Shown here piece by piece: positions 1-8,112 of a DNA stretch of 17,013 nucleotides. Origin of the DNA: UBA668 sp966112835 (GTDB lineage Bacteria > Actinomycetota > Acidimicrobiia > Acidimicrobiales > Ilumatobacteraceae). Within the stretch, counting starts at the first letter, position 1. Every line of letters starts with the position of its first letter. The stretch is from NCBI GenBank assembly GCA_966112835.1, contig CBHWEI010000055.1, positions 1-17,013 on the forward strand. Reading direction: 5' to 3'. The notes below the pieces were generated by a model, which was given only the letters and a program-made list of their open reading frames with translations, was not told the DNA's origin and made no database searches. A program made the translations under genes and the position numbers.

Positions 1-1552
1 TGACGTCGATCTTGTCCATGGGGATGCCGGTCTGCTCGTGGGCGAGCATGCTCCATGCGGTGACGTGGCCCTGGCCGTGGGGCGAGGTGCCGGTGAACAC
101 GAGGGCCCGACCGTCGTCGAGCACCTCGATGCGGGCGTGCTCGCCCGAGCCGACGCCGCCGGTGATCTCGACGTAGGTGCTGACGCCGATGCCCAGCTGC
201 TTGACGTCGCCGGCCGCACGACGGCGGGCCTGCTCGGCGCGCAGGTCGGCGTAGCCGGCTGCTTCCAGTGCCTTGTCGAGCGCGGTCTCGTAGTCGCCCA
301 CGTCGTACGTCTGGCCGACGGCGGTGGTGTGCGGCTCGAGGAACTTGGGGATGAGGTTGATGCGACGCACCTCGGCCGGGTCCAGGCCCAGCTCGCCGGC
401 GAACAGGTCCATCGCCCGCTCGGCGGCGGCGGTGGCCTCGGGGCGGCCGGCACCGCGGTACGCGGTGGTGACCGCGGCGTTGGTGACGACGCTGGTGGTG
501 CGGCACTCGATGTTCGGGATGGCGTACACGGCGCTGGACATCGGGCGCGTCATGAACGGGGCCAGGATGGTGCCCATCTCGGCGAAGTAGCCGGAGTCCT
601 GGATGGCGTGCAGCTGGTAGTGGGTGACCTTGCCGTCGCGGGTGCCGCCGATGGTGACGTACTGCACCTGGGCTCGGCCGTGGCCGAGCACCATCATCGA
701 CTCGCTGCGGGTCTCGCGCCAGCGCAGCGGGCGGCCCACCTTGGCGCTGATGACGCCGAGCAGGCTCTCCTCGGGGTCGCACGAGATCTTGGCACCGAAG
801 CCGCCGCCCACGTCGGGGGCGATGACCAGCACCTGGTCGGGCTCGACACCGTTGGTCTTGGCGATGAGCGCCTTCGCGCCCTGCGCGGCCTGGGTGCTGA
901 GCCACTGGTGCAGCCTGCTGCTTCCATCGGCCTGGGCGACCCAGGCCACGGCCGAGCCGCGCACCTCGAGCGGGCACGGGGCGACGCGCTGGTTCAGCAC
1001 GCGGTGCGGACCGCTGACCACTTCGCAGCCCTCGAAGAACGCGGCGCCCGAGTTCTCGGGCAGGCCGAGCACAGTGGTGTCGAACACCACATTGCTGCCG
1101 GTGTCCTCGTACAGCAGGGTGCTGCTGGTGAGCGACTCCTCGATGTCCACCACGGCGGGCAGCACGTCGTAGTCGATGATGACCTGCTCGGCCGCGTCCT
1201 CGCCCTGCTGGCGCTCCTCGGTGATGACGACGGCCACCGGCTCGCCGACGAAGCGCACCTTGCCGATGGCCAGGTAGCCGCGGGCGATGGTGGGGTTGAA
1301 GTCGGACGGCACGGGCGCGAGGCCCAGGTCCTCGGCGGTGTAGATGGCGATGACGCCGGGCATCTGCAACGCATCGCTCACGTCGATGCTGTTGATGCGC
1401 CCGTGGGCGATGGTGGACCGGACGTACGTGACGTGCGCCGCGCCCGCGAGCAGCGGCTCGTCGAGCAGGTCGTCGACGTAGACGCCTCCAGTGGTGAGGA
1501 ACTTCGGGTCTTCCTTACGAAGAACTCGGTTGCCCAGAATGCTGCCAGCCAC
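1..1552 (-). CDS. Form II CoxL-like molybdopterin-binding subunit (xanthine dehydrogenase/CO dehydrogenase large-subunit family), 3' end cut by window edge
   Basis: This is the large catalytic subunit of a molybdenum hydroxylase, which normally works with FAD (CoxM-type) and 2Fe-2S (CoxS-type) subunits. About 517 residues are visible with no stop; the family usually has about 770-800, so the C-terminal third lies outside. The N-terminus (GSILGNRVLRKEDPKFLTT) and the following a/b hammerhead region are typical. The cofactor-binding GGGFG motif is at residues 249-253. The active-site loop reads AYRGAGR at 364-370, which is the form II signature; true form I CO dehydrogenase has AYxCSFR. The substrate is therefore uncertain: CO, an aldehyde or a purine are all possible. 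I chose the GTG at 1552 because a GGGGG ribosome site lies 7 nt upstream. The preceding gene ends 52 nt upstream on the same strand. Family assignment is strong; oxidation of CO is not shown. Confidence 0.93.
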   Translation of the reverse strand, partial: MAGSILGNRVLRKEDPKFLTTGGVYVDDLLDEPLLAGAAHVTYVRSTIAHGRINSIDVSDALQMPGVIAIYTAEDLGLAPVPSDFNPTIARGYLAIGKVRFVGEPVAVVITEERQQGEDAAEQVIIDYDVLPAVVDIEESLTSSTLLYEDTGSNVVFDTTVLGLPENSGAAFFEGCEVVSGPHRVLNQRVAPCPLEVRGSAVAWVAQADGSSRLHQWLSTQAAQGAKALIAKTNGVEPDQVLVIAPDVGGGFGAKISCDPEESLLGVISAKVGRPLRWRETRSESMMVLGHGRAQVQYVTIGGTRDGKVTHYQLHAIQDSGYFAEMGTILAPFMTRPMSSAVYAIPNIECRTTSVVTNAAVTTAYRGAGRPEATAAAERAMDLFAGELGLDPAEVRRINLIPKFLEPHTTAVGQTYDVGDYETALDKALEAAGYADLRAEQARRRAAGDVKQLGIGVSTYVEITGGVGSGEHARIEVLDDGRALVFTGTSPHGQGHVTAWSMLAHEQTGIPMDKIDV

Positions 1553-1583
1553 GCGTAACCCCCAGATGTGTCGCGGAGCGCCG

Positions 1584-1601
1584 ACAATAGACGCGATCGC
1601 G
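1584..1601 (-). promoter_or_regulatory. Candidate promoter and palindromic operator before the CoxL-like gene
   Basis: The 52-nt gap between the DivIC-like gene and the CoxL-like gene holds a possible -10 element, TATTGT (1584-1589, minus strand), 31 nt before the GTG start. A perfect 10-bp palindrome, CGCGATCGCG (1592-1601), sits just upstream of it. A palindrome there could bind a regulator and let the molybdoenzyme be controlled apart from eno. No convincing -35 box is visible. In GC-rich DNA a 10-bp palindrome can occur by chance, so this is tentative. Confidence 0.35.
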
Positions 1602-1604
1602 ACG

Positions 1605-2150
1605 TCAGGGCACGGTCGTGACCGCGGCCTGTCGCACCTTCAGCATCTGCGAGAGGGTGTCGTACGGCCAACCGCTCGGCAGGGTGAGCGGCGCGTTGGG
1701 CGGCGGCAGCATGGTGATGCGGATCTCACCCCGCTGCACGTAGCCGATCTCCTGGCGTGCGGCCTCTTCGATGCCCTCGGGCGTGTCGAGGTGGCTCACC
1801 TCGTCGGCGAGCTCGGCGTTGGCCTGATCGAGCGCCGCGATCTCGGACTTTTTGCGGTCGATGTCGTCGCGCTGGCGCAGCCACGCCTTCACCGGCAACA
1901 CGAACAGCGCCGCCACCAGCGCGGCGGTGATGACGGCAGCAATGAGCGTGATGATCGTGCGCTTGCCGCGGCCGCGCACCAGCCGCTTGTTCACGTCGAT
2001 GGGTCGGGTGAAGTCGCTCAGCAGGGTGTCGTCACGCCGCTCGAGCACCGCCGTGGTGCCGCGGCCGGACTCGCGCGTCGCGTCGCGTGTCGCATCCTTC
2101 GGGCGCGGGATCGCCGAGGTCTTGTGGCCGCCAGAGCTCATCACCGCCAT
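1605..2150 (-). CDS. divIC: Septum formation initiator (DivIC/FtsB family) protein
   Basis: This 181-residue bitopic membrane protein belongs to the DivIC/FtsB family, whose members join FtsL and FtsQ in the divisome. It has a charged cytoplasmic N-terminus of about 64 residues, one membrane segment (about 65-88), then a short heptad-like coiled coil rich in D, E, K and Q (about 92-122). The family motif follows at 125-143, reading EGIEEAARQEIGYVQRGEI. The 38-residue C-terminal tail contains a proline-rich stretch. It lies 43 nt downstream of eno on the same strand, matching the eno-divIC/ftsB order known in actinobacteria (Rv1023-Rv1024 in M. tuberculosis). The start is uncertain: ATG at 2150 or ATG at 2141, neither with a clear ribosome site. 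The family call is firm; the choice between the names DivIC and FtsB is convention. Confidence 0.9.
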   Translation of the reverse strand: MAVMSSGGHKTSAIPRPKDATRDATRESGRGTTAVLERRDDTLLSDFTRPIDVNKRLVRGRGKRTIITLIAAVITAALVAALFVLPVKAWLRQRDDIDRKKSEIAALDQANAELADEVSHLDTPEGIEEAARQEIGYVQRGEIRITMLPPPNAPLTLPSGWPYDTLSQMLKVRQAAVTTVP

Positions 2151-2193
2151 TCTCGCACCACACCCCGCGCGAACAACGTCACCATTCGCAACG

Positions 2194-3471
2194 TCAGCGC
2201 GGGCTGAGGGCGCTGCGGCCGCGGAAGGCGGCCTGCTCGCCCAGTTGCTCCTCGATGCGCAGCAGCTGGTTGTACTTGGCGACACGGTCGCTGCGGGCCG
2301 GCGCGCCGGTCTTGATCTGGCCGCAGTTGGTGGCCACCGCGAGGTCGGCGATGGTGGCGTCCTCGGTCTCGCCGCTGCGGTGGCTCATGACGCTGCTGTA
2401 GCCGTGACGGGTGGCCAGCTCGACCGTGTCGAGCGTCTCGCTGAGCGAACCGATCTGGTTCACCTTCACGAGCACGGCGTTGGCGACCTTGCGCTCGATG
2501 CCCATGCGCAGACGGGCCACGTTGGTGACGAACAGGTCGTCGCCCACCAACTGCACCTTCGAACCGACCGAATCGGTGAGCGCCTTCCAGCCGTCCCAGT
2601 CGTCCTCGTGCATGCCGTCCTCGATGCTGACGATGGGGTACGTGTCCACCAGGCGGGTCCAGTAGGCGACCATCTCGTCGCGCCCCAGCACCTTGCCCTC
2701 GCCGGTGAGGTGATAGGCGCCCTCGCGGTACAGCTCGCTCATGGCCGGGTCCATCGCGATGGCGATGTCCGAGCCCGGCGCGTAGCCGGCCTTCTCGATG
2801 GCCTCGATGAGGATGCGGATGGCGTCCTCGTTGCTGGCCAGGTTCGGGGCGAAGCCGCCCTCGTCGCCCACGGCGGTGCTGAGGCCGCGGTCGTGGATGA
2901 CCTTCTTCAGCGTGTGGTAGGTCTCGGTGCCCCACCGCAGGGCCTCGCGGAAGCTGGGTGCGCCGACCGGCATGATCATGAACTCCTGCATGTCGATGCT
3001 GTTGTCGGCGTGGACGCCACCGTTGATGACGTTCATCATCGGCACGGGCAGGACGTGCGCGTTCGGGCCGCCGAGGTACTTCCACAGCGGGAGTTCCAGC
3101 TCGTCGGCGGCGGCCTTGGCCACCGCGAGGCTGGTGCCCAGGATGGCGTTGGCGCCCAGGCGGGCCTTGTTGTCGGTGCCGTCAAGGTGGTCGAGCTCGG
3201 TGTCGATGAGGCGCTGCTCGAACGCATCGATGCCGTCGAGCAGGTCGGCGATCTCGGTGTTCACGAAGCCCACCGCGTTGGCCACACCCTTACCCAGGTA
3301 GCGGCTGCCACCGTCGCGCAGTTCGACGGCTTCGTGCTCGCCGGTGGACGCGCCGGACGGCACCGCCGCGCGCCCCTTGGCACCGCTGGCGAGGGCGACC
3401 TCGACCTCCACGGTGGGGTTCCCTCGGGAATCGAGGATTTCACGGCCGACGACGCTGACGATCTCACTCAT
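2194..3471 (-). CDS. eno: Enolase (phosphopyruvate hydratase)
   Basis: Enolase interconverts 2-phosphoglycerate and phosphoenolpyruvate in glycolysis. The 425-residue product has the usual bacterial length. Visible family features are the N-terminal EILDSRGNPTVEVEV, the mobile loop SGASTGEHEA (39-48), His153 in GGVHADN, Glu204 in GDEGG, metal ligands Asp241, Glu284 (SIEDG) and Asp311 (GDDLFVTN), catalytic Lys336 in LVKVNQIGS, SHRSGETED (363-371) and Lys387. The Asp241 segment reads MDPAMSELY rather than the common LDVAASEFY; the metal ligand is kept. I chose ATG 3471 because the protein then begins exactly at the conserved N-terminus, and a TAnnnT element sits 7 nt upstream, so the mRNA may be leaderless. 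The septum gene follows on the same strand. Confidence 0.98.
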   Translation of the reverse strand: MSEIVSVVGREILDSRGNPTVEVEVALASGAKGRAAVPSGASTGEHEAVELRDGGSRYLGKGVANAVGFVNTEIADLLDGIDAFEQRLIDTELDHLDGTDNKARLGANAILGTSLAVAKAAADELELPLWKYLGGPNAHVLPVPMMNVINGGVHADNSIDMQEFMIMPVGAPSFREALRWGTETYHTLKKVIHDRGLSTAVGDEGGFAPNLASNEDAIRILIEAIEKAGYAPGSDIAIAMDPAMSELYREGAYHLTGEGKVLGRDEMVAYWTRLVDTYPIVSIEDGMHEDDWDGWKALTDSVGSKVQLVGDDLFVTNVARLRMGIERKVANAVLVKVNQIGSLSETLDTVELATRHGYSSVMSHRSGETEDATIADLAVATNCGQIKTGAPARSDRVAKYNQLLRIEEQLGEQAAFRGRSALSPR

Positions 3472-3478
3472 GGTGAAC

Positions 3479-3484
3479 ACGGTA
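3479..3484 (-). promoter_or_regulatory. Candidate leaderless -10 element of eno
   Basis: TACCGT (TAnnnT) lies 7 nt upstream of the eno ATG with no good ribosome site between them. This spacing would put transcription start at or next to the A of the start codon. No clear -35 box is visible. The 88-nt gap 3472-3559 must also serve the divergent membrane-protein gene at 3560. Confidence 0.45.
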
Positions 3485-3559
3485 TCCGCCTGCCGGGAAC
3501 CGGCGCGAACGTTCAAGTCATCGGCAAGAGTGACCGATACCTCCTGCGTGACGGAGTCC

Positions 3560-4501
3560 ATGCAGCAGACGGCGTACCCGCCTCCCGCGACACCGACTCC
3601 TCCCGCGCCCCCGTCGCGCCCGGTGTGGAACCCCGTCGAGGAGGCACGCCGTCGCGCCGAGCTCGAGGCGGCGGCCGTCGAGGCGGCCACCCCCAAGCGC
3701 AAGCGCGGCAAGGCCCCGGCGGTACCGCCGCCGGACCCGACGCTCACCCAGCAGATCCGCACGATCGCCGCCGAGATGCCGACCCGCGAGCACCGCGCCC
3801 CGGGCGAGTTCCGTTCGGTCATGATCCCGCGCACGGTCACGGTGACGGGCTTCTTCCTGATGTTCGCGTTCCCCGCCGCGTTCATGTACATGAACTACAA
3901 GGGCCACGCCCCGTTGAAGGACGGCTCGTTCGAGCTGGACGAGTTCGCCAAGCGCATCTCGCTGGTCATGATCGGCGGCGGCGTGCTGTGCATGCTCTTC
4001 GGCTGGTTGTGGTGGGGCATCGCCGCGGCGTTGAACGCGCGCCACCAGGCCAAGTGGTCCGTGTCGCCGTGGTACGTGCCGCTCACCTACTTCGCCGTCG
4101 GAGGCGCCGCGGTGCTCGCCGGCATGTCGCCGCGATGGCTCGACGATCAGGCCATCTACGCGCGCGGCTGCGCGCTCGCATTCGGCATCGTCATGTTCTT
4201 CAGCACACTCGGCACGTATCGCACCACCGCCGAGGCCGTGGGCTCGGAGACCAAGTTCTTCACTCGACTCATCGTGGTGCCGTGGGTGGTGTTCGCCGCG
4301 GGCGGAGTCGTGTGGTGGTTCTGGCACTACCTGCCCACCCAAGCCATCCTCGGTTCGTACATCGCGTTGCAGATGGTGCAGGGGCTGTACGGCCTGTGGA
4401 TGTATCAGGCGATGCTCGCGTTCGACAAGGCCTGCGCGGGCACACGCCAGATGCGCCAGGACAATCAAGAGTTCGCGAAGTTCTTCAAGCCGGCCGGCTG
4501 A
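3560..4501 (+). CDS. Unrecognised six-pass membrane protein with proline-rich N-terminus
   Basis: I do not recognise a family for this 313-residue protein. It opens with a Pro-rich stretch (6-22), followed by a charged Ala/Glu/Arg/Lys segment (27-53) and a second Pro-rich patch (53-60), presumably cytoplasmic. About six hydrophobic segments follow: roughly 92-112, 133-157, 171-189, 203-219, 236-257 and 262-287. The short C-terminal tail is polar (QMRQDNQEFAKFFK). There is no signal peptide and no obvious catalytic motif. ATG 3560 is preceded by GGAG at a 3-nt spacing; in-frame GTG codons at 3548 and 3530 are possible earlier starts. It is divergent from eno, and a second membrane gene follows 50 nt later on the same strand, so the two are probably co-transcribed. 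Confidence 0.82.
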   Translation: MQQTAYPPPATPTPPAPPSRPVWNPVEEARRRAELEAAAVEAATPKRKRGKAPAVPPPDPTLTQQIRTIAAEMPTREHRAPGEFRSVMIPRTVTVTGFFLMFAFPAAFMYMNYKGHAPLKDGSFELDEFAKRISLVMIGGGVLCMLFGWLWWGIAAALNARHQAKWSVSPWYVPLTYFAVGGAAVLAGMSPRWLDDQAIYARGCALAFGIVMFFSTLGTYRTTAEAVGSETKFFTRLIVVPWVVFAAGGVVWWFWHYLPTQAILGSYIALQMVQGLYGLWMYQAMLAFDKACAGTRQMRQDNQEFAKFFKPAG

Positions 4502-4551
4502 GATCCGATGAGTTGGTCGTGAAGGCTGTCACACCGCTCAACGGGGGCACG

Positions 4552-5832
4552 ATGCTTCCGGTCCGCCCGCTCCGGGCAGCACTGCTCGCCTTCCTCAGTG
4601 CACTCGCACTGGTGGAAGTCGGCGCAGGGCTCATCGTCGGCCAAGCCTGGCGCCTGGTCAACAGTGGAGAGATCACCGCGGCCGAACGCGCCGACCTGAG
4701 CGCGATGCTCGAGCGGCTGCGGGTGATGGAGGACGTCGTCATCGCGGGTGCGCTCGCCACCACGCTGCTGTGGTCGCTCGTTGCGATCACGAATGCCACG
4801 TTCGGCGCGCGCGGCAGTCGCCGCTCCGGTCTGATCGGTGCAGGCGCATGCGCCGCGGGCCCGCTGATGTTCCTCGTCTTCCGTGCCGCCGCTGCCGACC
4901 ACGGCACCGGTCACGTGGTGATGATCGGCGCACAGGCGCTGTCGCTCTACGCACCGTTCTGGGCCATCGGCCGAGTGGCCGAGGGTGTGGGCGGCCCGCG
5001 CATGCCGTTCCTGCGCTGGTACCTGGCGCTCGCCGCGTCGTTCGTGGTGCACGACCTGTTCACCAGCGGCCTCGACCTGGGCAACCCGCAGCAGGCCGAC
5101 GACTTCGGTCGCACGGCGACGATGTTCCTCGTGAACGGTCTCGTCGTGGCGGTCATGGCCGTGATGGCAGCGGAAGCGACCCGGGCGATGGACCGGGCGA
5201 CCGCCGAGCGGGCGTTGACGCACCGCCTGTTGCACGACGACGCCAACCGCCGTGAGCGGGCGACGTCGATCGCCTTCGAACCGCCGGTCAGCACGCACAC
5301 GCCCACCTCGGTGCCCACGCTGCCGCCCGCCCAGGGCGCCGTGCTCACCGCACCTGCACCTGCCGCCGTCGCCGTCCTGGCACCGCCCACCCTGCCCGCG
5401 CCGGCCGCCGCCCCCGCAGTGGTGGCCGCCGCCGTGCTGGCCGCCCCGGTCGTGGCCGCCGCGCCGGCGCCGGCGTTCGCCGCACCGCTGACCGCGCCCT
5501 CATCGGCTGCGCCGTCGTCGGATGCCGACCCTGCGGTCGTGACGCCCTGCGTGGCGATGCCGGTCATCCAGGCCGACACGCCGCCGCCCGCCGCGTTCGC
5601 GGCGCCGGCGATGTCCGCACCTGTGGCCGCGCCAGTGACCCCGGCTCAGCCGATGGCCGCGGTCCCGCCGCTGGCCATGCCCGTGCTGTCGTCGTTGGCG
5701 CAGCCCACCGCGGCGGCGACGCCTGCTGCGCCGGCGGAGGTCGCCGCAGCTGCGGTGCTCGACGAGCCGTTGGCAGCCGCGCTGCCGACGTCGATGCCGT
5801 CGATGTTCCAGCCGCTCACCCGCGACGCTTGA
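4552..5832 (+). CDS. Unrecognised membrane protein with long Ala/Pro-rich C-terminal tail
   Basis: This 426-residue protein has about five hydrophobic segments: roughly 8-30, 60-80, 94-110, 122-139 and 156-172, with another at 190-208. A charged helix-like stretch rich in R, E and A (about 206-238) follows. The last 180 or so residues are low-complexity Ala, Pro, Val and Ser with no recognisable domain, possibly a disordered linker. I chose ATG 4552 for its GGGGG ribosome site 4 nt upstream; an in-frame GTG at 4519 would add 11 residues but has no ribosome site. The stop lies inside the opposite-strand mazG gene, giving a 17-nt convergent overlap (5816-5832). Function unknown; the membrane domain is well supported, the tail rests on an open frame alone. 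Confidence 0.72.
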   Translation: MLPVRPLRAALLAFLSALALVEVGAGLIVGQAWRLVNSGEITAAERADLSAMLERLRVMEDVVIAGALATTLLWSLVAITNATFGARGSRRSGLIGAGACAAGPLMFLVFRAAAADHGTGHVVMIGAQALSLYAPFWAIGRVAEGVGGPRMPFLRWYLALAASFVVHDLFTSGLDLGNPQQADDFGRTATMFLVNGLVVAVMAVMAAEATRAMDRATAERALTHRLLHDDANRRERATSIAFEPPVSTHTPTSVPTLPPAQGAVLTAPAPAAVAVLAPPTLPAPAAAPAVVAAAVLAAPVVAAAPAPAFAAPLTAPSSAAPSSDADPAVVTPCVAMPVIQADTPPPAAFAAPAMSAPVAAPVTPAQPMAAVPPLAMPVLSSLAQPTAAATPAAPAEVAAAAVLDEPLAAALPTSMPSMFQPLTRDA

Positions 5833-7252
5833 CCTCGTCCCACAGCTCGTCGAGCGCCGCCAGACCTGCCGTGTGCAGATCGATGCCGCGCTCGACGGCC
5901 AGTGCCTCGACCTGCTCGAAGCGCGTGCGGAACTTGTTGGTGGCGGCCCGCAGCGCCGACTCGGGCTCGACCTTCAGGTGGCGGGCCACGTTCACCACTG
6001 CGAACAGCAGGTCGCCCAGTTCCTCGTGCAACTTCGCCGGGTCGCCCATCGCGGCGCGCACCTCGTCGGCCTCCTCGGCGATCTTCGGCAGTGCCCCGTC
6101 GACGTCGGGCCAGTCGAACCCGAGCTTCGCGGCCTTGCGCTGCACCGCGTCGGCGTAGCCCAACGACGGCAGCGACGACGGCACGCCGTCGAACACCGAC
6201 GTGCGCTGCTTCTCGGCGCGCTTGATGGCGTCCCAGTTCGACAACACGGTGGCGGTGTCGTCGGCGACCACGTCGCCGAACACGTGCGGATGGCGGCGCA
6301 CCAGCTTGTCGTGCACGCCGCGTGCCACGTCGGCCATGGTGAACCGGCCCTCCTGTTCGGCGATGGTGGCGTGGAACTCGATCTGGTAGAGCAGGTCGCC
6401 CAACTCCTCCACGAGTGCATCGTCGGTGTCGGGGTCGTCGGGGTCCAGCGCGGCCAGCGCGTCGACCACTTCATAGGTCTCCTCCAACAGGTACCGCACC
6501 AGCGACTCGTGGGTCTGCTCCTGGTCCCACGGGCACTGCTCGCGCAGGGTGCGCGCCAGCTGGTGGAACCGCACCATCTCCTCGCCCACCGCGGCGCCCA
6601 GCCGGGGCACGTACACCGACGTGAGGTGATCGGCCTCGACGGTGCGGTCGAGCTCGGCCCAGGTGGTGTGGGTGATGGCTTCGTCGTCGGTGCCCAGCCG
6701 TTGCAGGATGACGACGGGCTCGTCGCCCGTCGCCGACTCGACGGCGAGCTTGATGTCGCTGAGCACCCAGTTGGCGTGGGTGTGGGCGATGAGCAGTGGG
6801 CCGGGGTTGCCGGCTGCAGCGGTGGCGAACTCGTGCCCGTCGACCAGCGTGACGCCGGCCTCGACCGGGTCGATGCCCAGCCGTGCGTACACCAGGTCGA
6901 GGAAGCTCATCGCCGGGTGCAGTTCGCAGGTGATGCGCGGGTCGGCGCGCAACGTGCGCACGGTGCGCTCCAGGACGAGCGGCGAGCCCGGCACCGCGTA
7001 GAGGACGCGTCCGTGCTCGATGGCCGCGGCCACCAGTCGTTGGGCGATCTCGGCGTACACGTCGGCGAACGTGTCGGCCTGCTCGTACACCTCGTCGAAC
7101 GTGTTGGCGTCGGACACCAGCGCCGCGGACGGGTGGCGCGCGGTGCGCAGGAAGCGGTGGGGGATGGCCTCGACGAGGTCGAGGGTGTGCTGGGTGACGT
7201 ACGCCGGACCGCCTGGGCCGAGGCCCACCACGACGACCGTCGGCGTGCTCAC
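5816..7252 (-). CDS. mazG: YabN-MazG fusion: tetrapyrrole methylase-like domain plus MazG nucleotide pyrophosphohydrolase
   Basis: MazG enzymes hydrolyse (deoxy)nucleoside triphosphates to monophosphates and pyrophosphate, acting in house-cleaning of abnormal nucleotides. This 478-residue protein resembles Bacillus YabN in architecture. Residues 1-215 form a tetrapyrrole methylase-like domain, starting VVVVGLGPGGP (6-16), with AVPGSPLVLERT at 86-97. The first MazG domain (about 224-345) has LLEETYEVVDAL (255-266) and VEELGDLLYQI (281-291), the EExxE and ExxD metal ligands. The second (about 365-460) has AEEADEV (392-398) and HEELGDLLFAV (409-419). GTG 7252 overlaps the stop of the upstream SurA-like gene as GTGA, indicating translational coupling. 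The mazG-SurA-like lipoprotein pairing near eno is a known actinobacterial arrangement. What the methylase-like domain does is unknown. Confidence 0.95.
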   Translation of the reverse strand: MSTPTVVVVGLGPGGPAYVTQHTLDLVEAIPHRFLRTARHPSAALVSDANTFDEVYEQADTFADVYAEIAQRLVAAAIEHGRVLYAVPGSPLVLERTVRTLRADPRITCELHPAMSFLDLVYARLGIDPVEAGVTLVDGHEFATAAAGNPGPLLIAHTHANWVLSDIKLAVESATGDEPVVILQRLGTDDEAITHTTWAELDRTVEADHLTSVYVPRLGAAVGEEMVRFHQLARTLREQCPWDQEQTHESLVRYLLEETYEVVDALAALDPDDPDTDDALVEELGDLLYQIEFHATIAEQEGRFTMADVARGVHDKLVRRHPHVFGDVVADDTATVLSNWDAIKRAEKQRTSVFDGVPSSLPSLGYADAVQRKAAKLGFDWPDVDGALPKIAEEADEVRAAMGDPAKLHEELGDLLFAVVNVARHLKVEPESALRAATNKFRTRFEQVEALAVERGIDLHTAGLAALDELWDEVKRRG

Positions 7253-8094
7253 TCGACGACCAGCGCCACCACGGAACTGCTGTCGGCTTCCCAGCGGCCG
7301 TAGCGCTTGTCGACGAAGATGTCGGCGCCCTTGAGCTGACGGTTCAGCTCGTTGGCCACCTGCGTCTGCACGTCGGTGCTGATGCTGAGCTGCTCGCGAG
7401 GTGTGAGCGTGTCGAACGGGCGGACGATGACGACGGCCCGCCCGTTGCCGAGCGTGACCAGCTTCGGCTCGCCGGGCTTGGCGGTGCCCATCTGGGTGAC
7501 CACGTCGGGGTTCAGGTTCGCCGGGTCGACGCACGTGGTGCCGTCCTGGAACGTGAGCACGCCCTGGGACTGCACGAACGCCGGGTCGGCCGAGTACTTG
7601 GCGGCGGCATCGGCCAGCGCCATGCCGCCGGCCATGGCCGCGAGCACCTCATCGGCGTTGGTCTCTGCGGCGAGCGGCACGGCACCCAGGCACAGCTTCG
7701 GGCTGCCGTCGAACCCGTTCGCATACACCTCTTCGGCCGGGCCGAGGAACGGGGCGGCCAGCGCGACACTGGCGTCGATCGCCTCCTTCTGCAGCGAATC
7801 GGCGTCGGTGATGGTGCTCATGTCGTGGCCGATGGCCGCGATCTGCAGCCATTGCGTGATGGTCTTGCGCGTGTCGTCGGCGCTCGGCGGGGTGGGCGGT
7901 ACGGCGGGCGTGCTGGGATCGGTGGCGAGCGGCGGCAACATGAGCTTGTCGAGCACGGTCTTGGTGAGCTCGACACCGTTGGCCGACGCGACCACGTCGC
8001 TCCCGGGTGACGACGGCGAGGAGCAGGACGACAACAGGGCGACCGCGACCATGGCTGCGGCCAGGCCGGCGGTGTGGGAGATGCGACGGATCAC
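7249..8094 (-). CDS. SurA-like (SurA_N/parvulin-type) lipoprotein
   Basis: This 281-residue exported protein resembles the actinobacterial SurA-type chaperone lipoproteins found beside mazG. It has a positively charged start (MIRRIS), a hydrophobic core (about 9-21) and a lipobox LSSC with the lipidated Cys at 24. A SurA N-terminal helical region begins with DVVASANGVELTKTVLDKL (33-51). A parvulin-like region follows (about 134-230), with the usual helix (ADEVLAAMAGGMALADAAAKYS) and a C-terminal VVIVRPFDTLTPRE. Cys135 and Cys188 may form a disulfide. Whether it has prolyl isomerase activity or only holds clients cannot be told. GTG 8094 starts 18 nt after the sulP stop, and its own stop overlaps mazG by 4 nt. 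A loose TAGGGT lies 8 nt before the start, weak evidence for an internal promoter. Confidence 0.87.
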   Translation of the reverse strand: MIRRISHTAGLAAAMVAVALLSSCSSPSSPGSDVVASANGVELTKTVLDKLMLPPLATDPSTPAVPPTPPSADDTRKTITQWLQIAAIGHDMSTITDADSLQKEAIDASVALAAPFLGPAEEVYANGFDGSPKLCLGAVPLAAETNADEVLAAMAGGMALADAAAKYSADPAFVQSQGVLTFQDGTTCVDPANLNPDVVTQMGTAKPGEPKLVTLGNGRAVVIVRPFDTLTPREQLSISTDVQTQVANELNRQLKGADIFVDKRYGRWEADSSSVVALVVE

Positions 8095-8112
8095 GACGGG
8101 GAACCCTACCGC

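Noticed and set aside
38..1558. Long plus-strand open frame opposite the CoxL-like gene
   Set aside because: It is the codon-aligned antisense of the real gene in GC-rich DNA and has no recognisable protein motif.
8103..8108. TAGGGT as a leaderless promoter for the SurA-like gene
   Set aside because: The 8-nt distance to GTG is longer than in the four other cases, and the gene lies 18 nt after sulP on the same strand.
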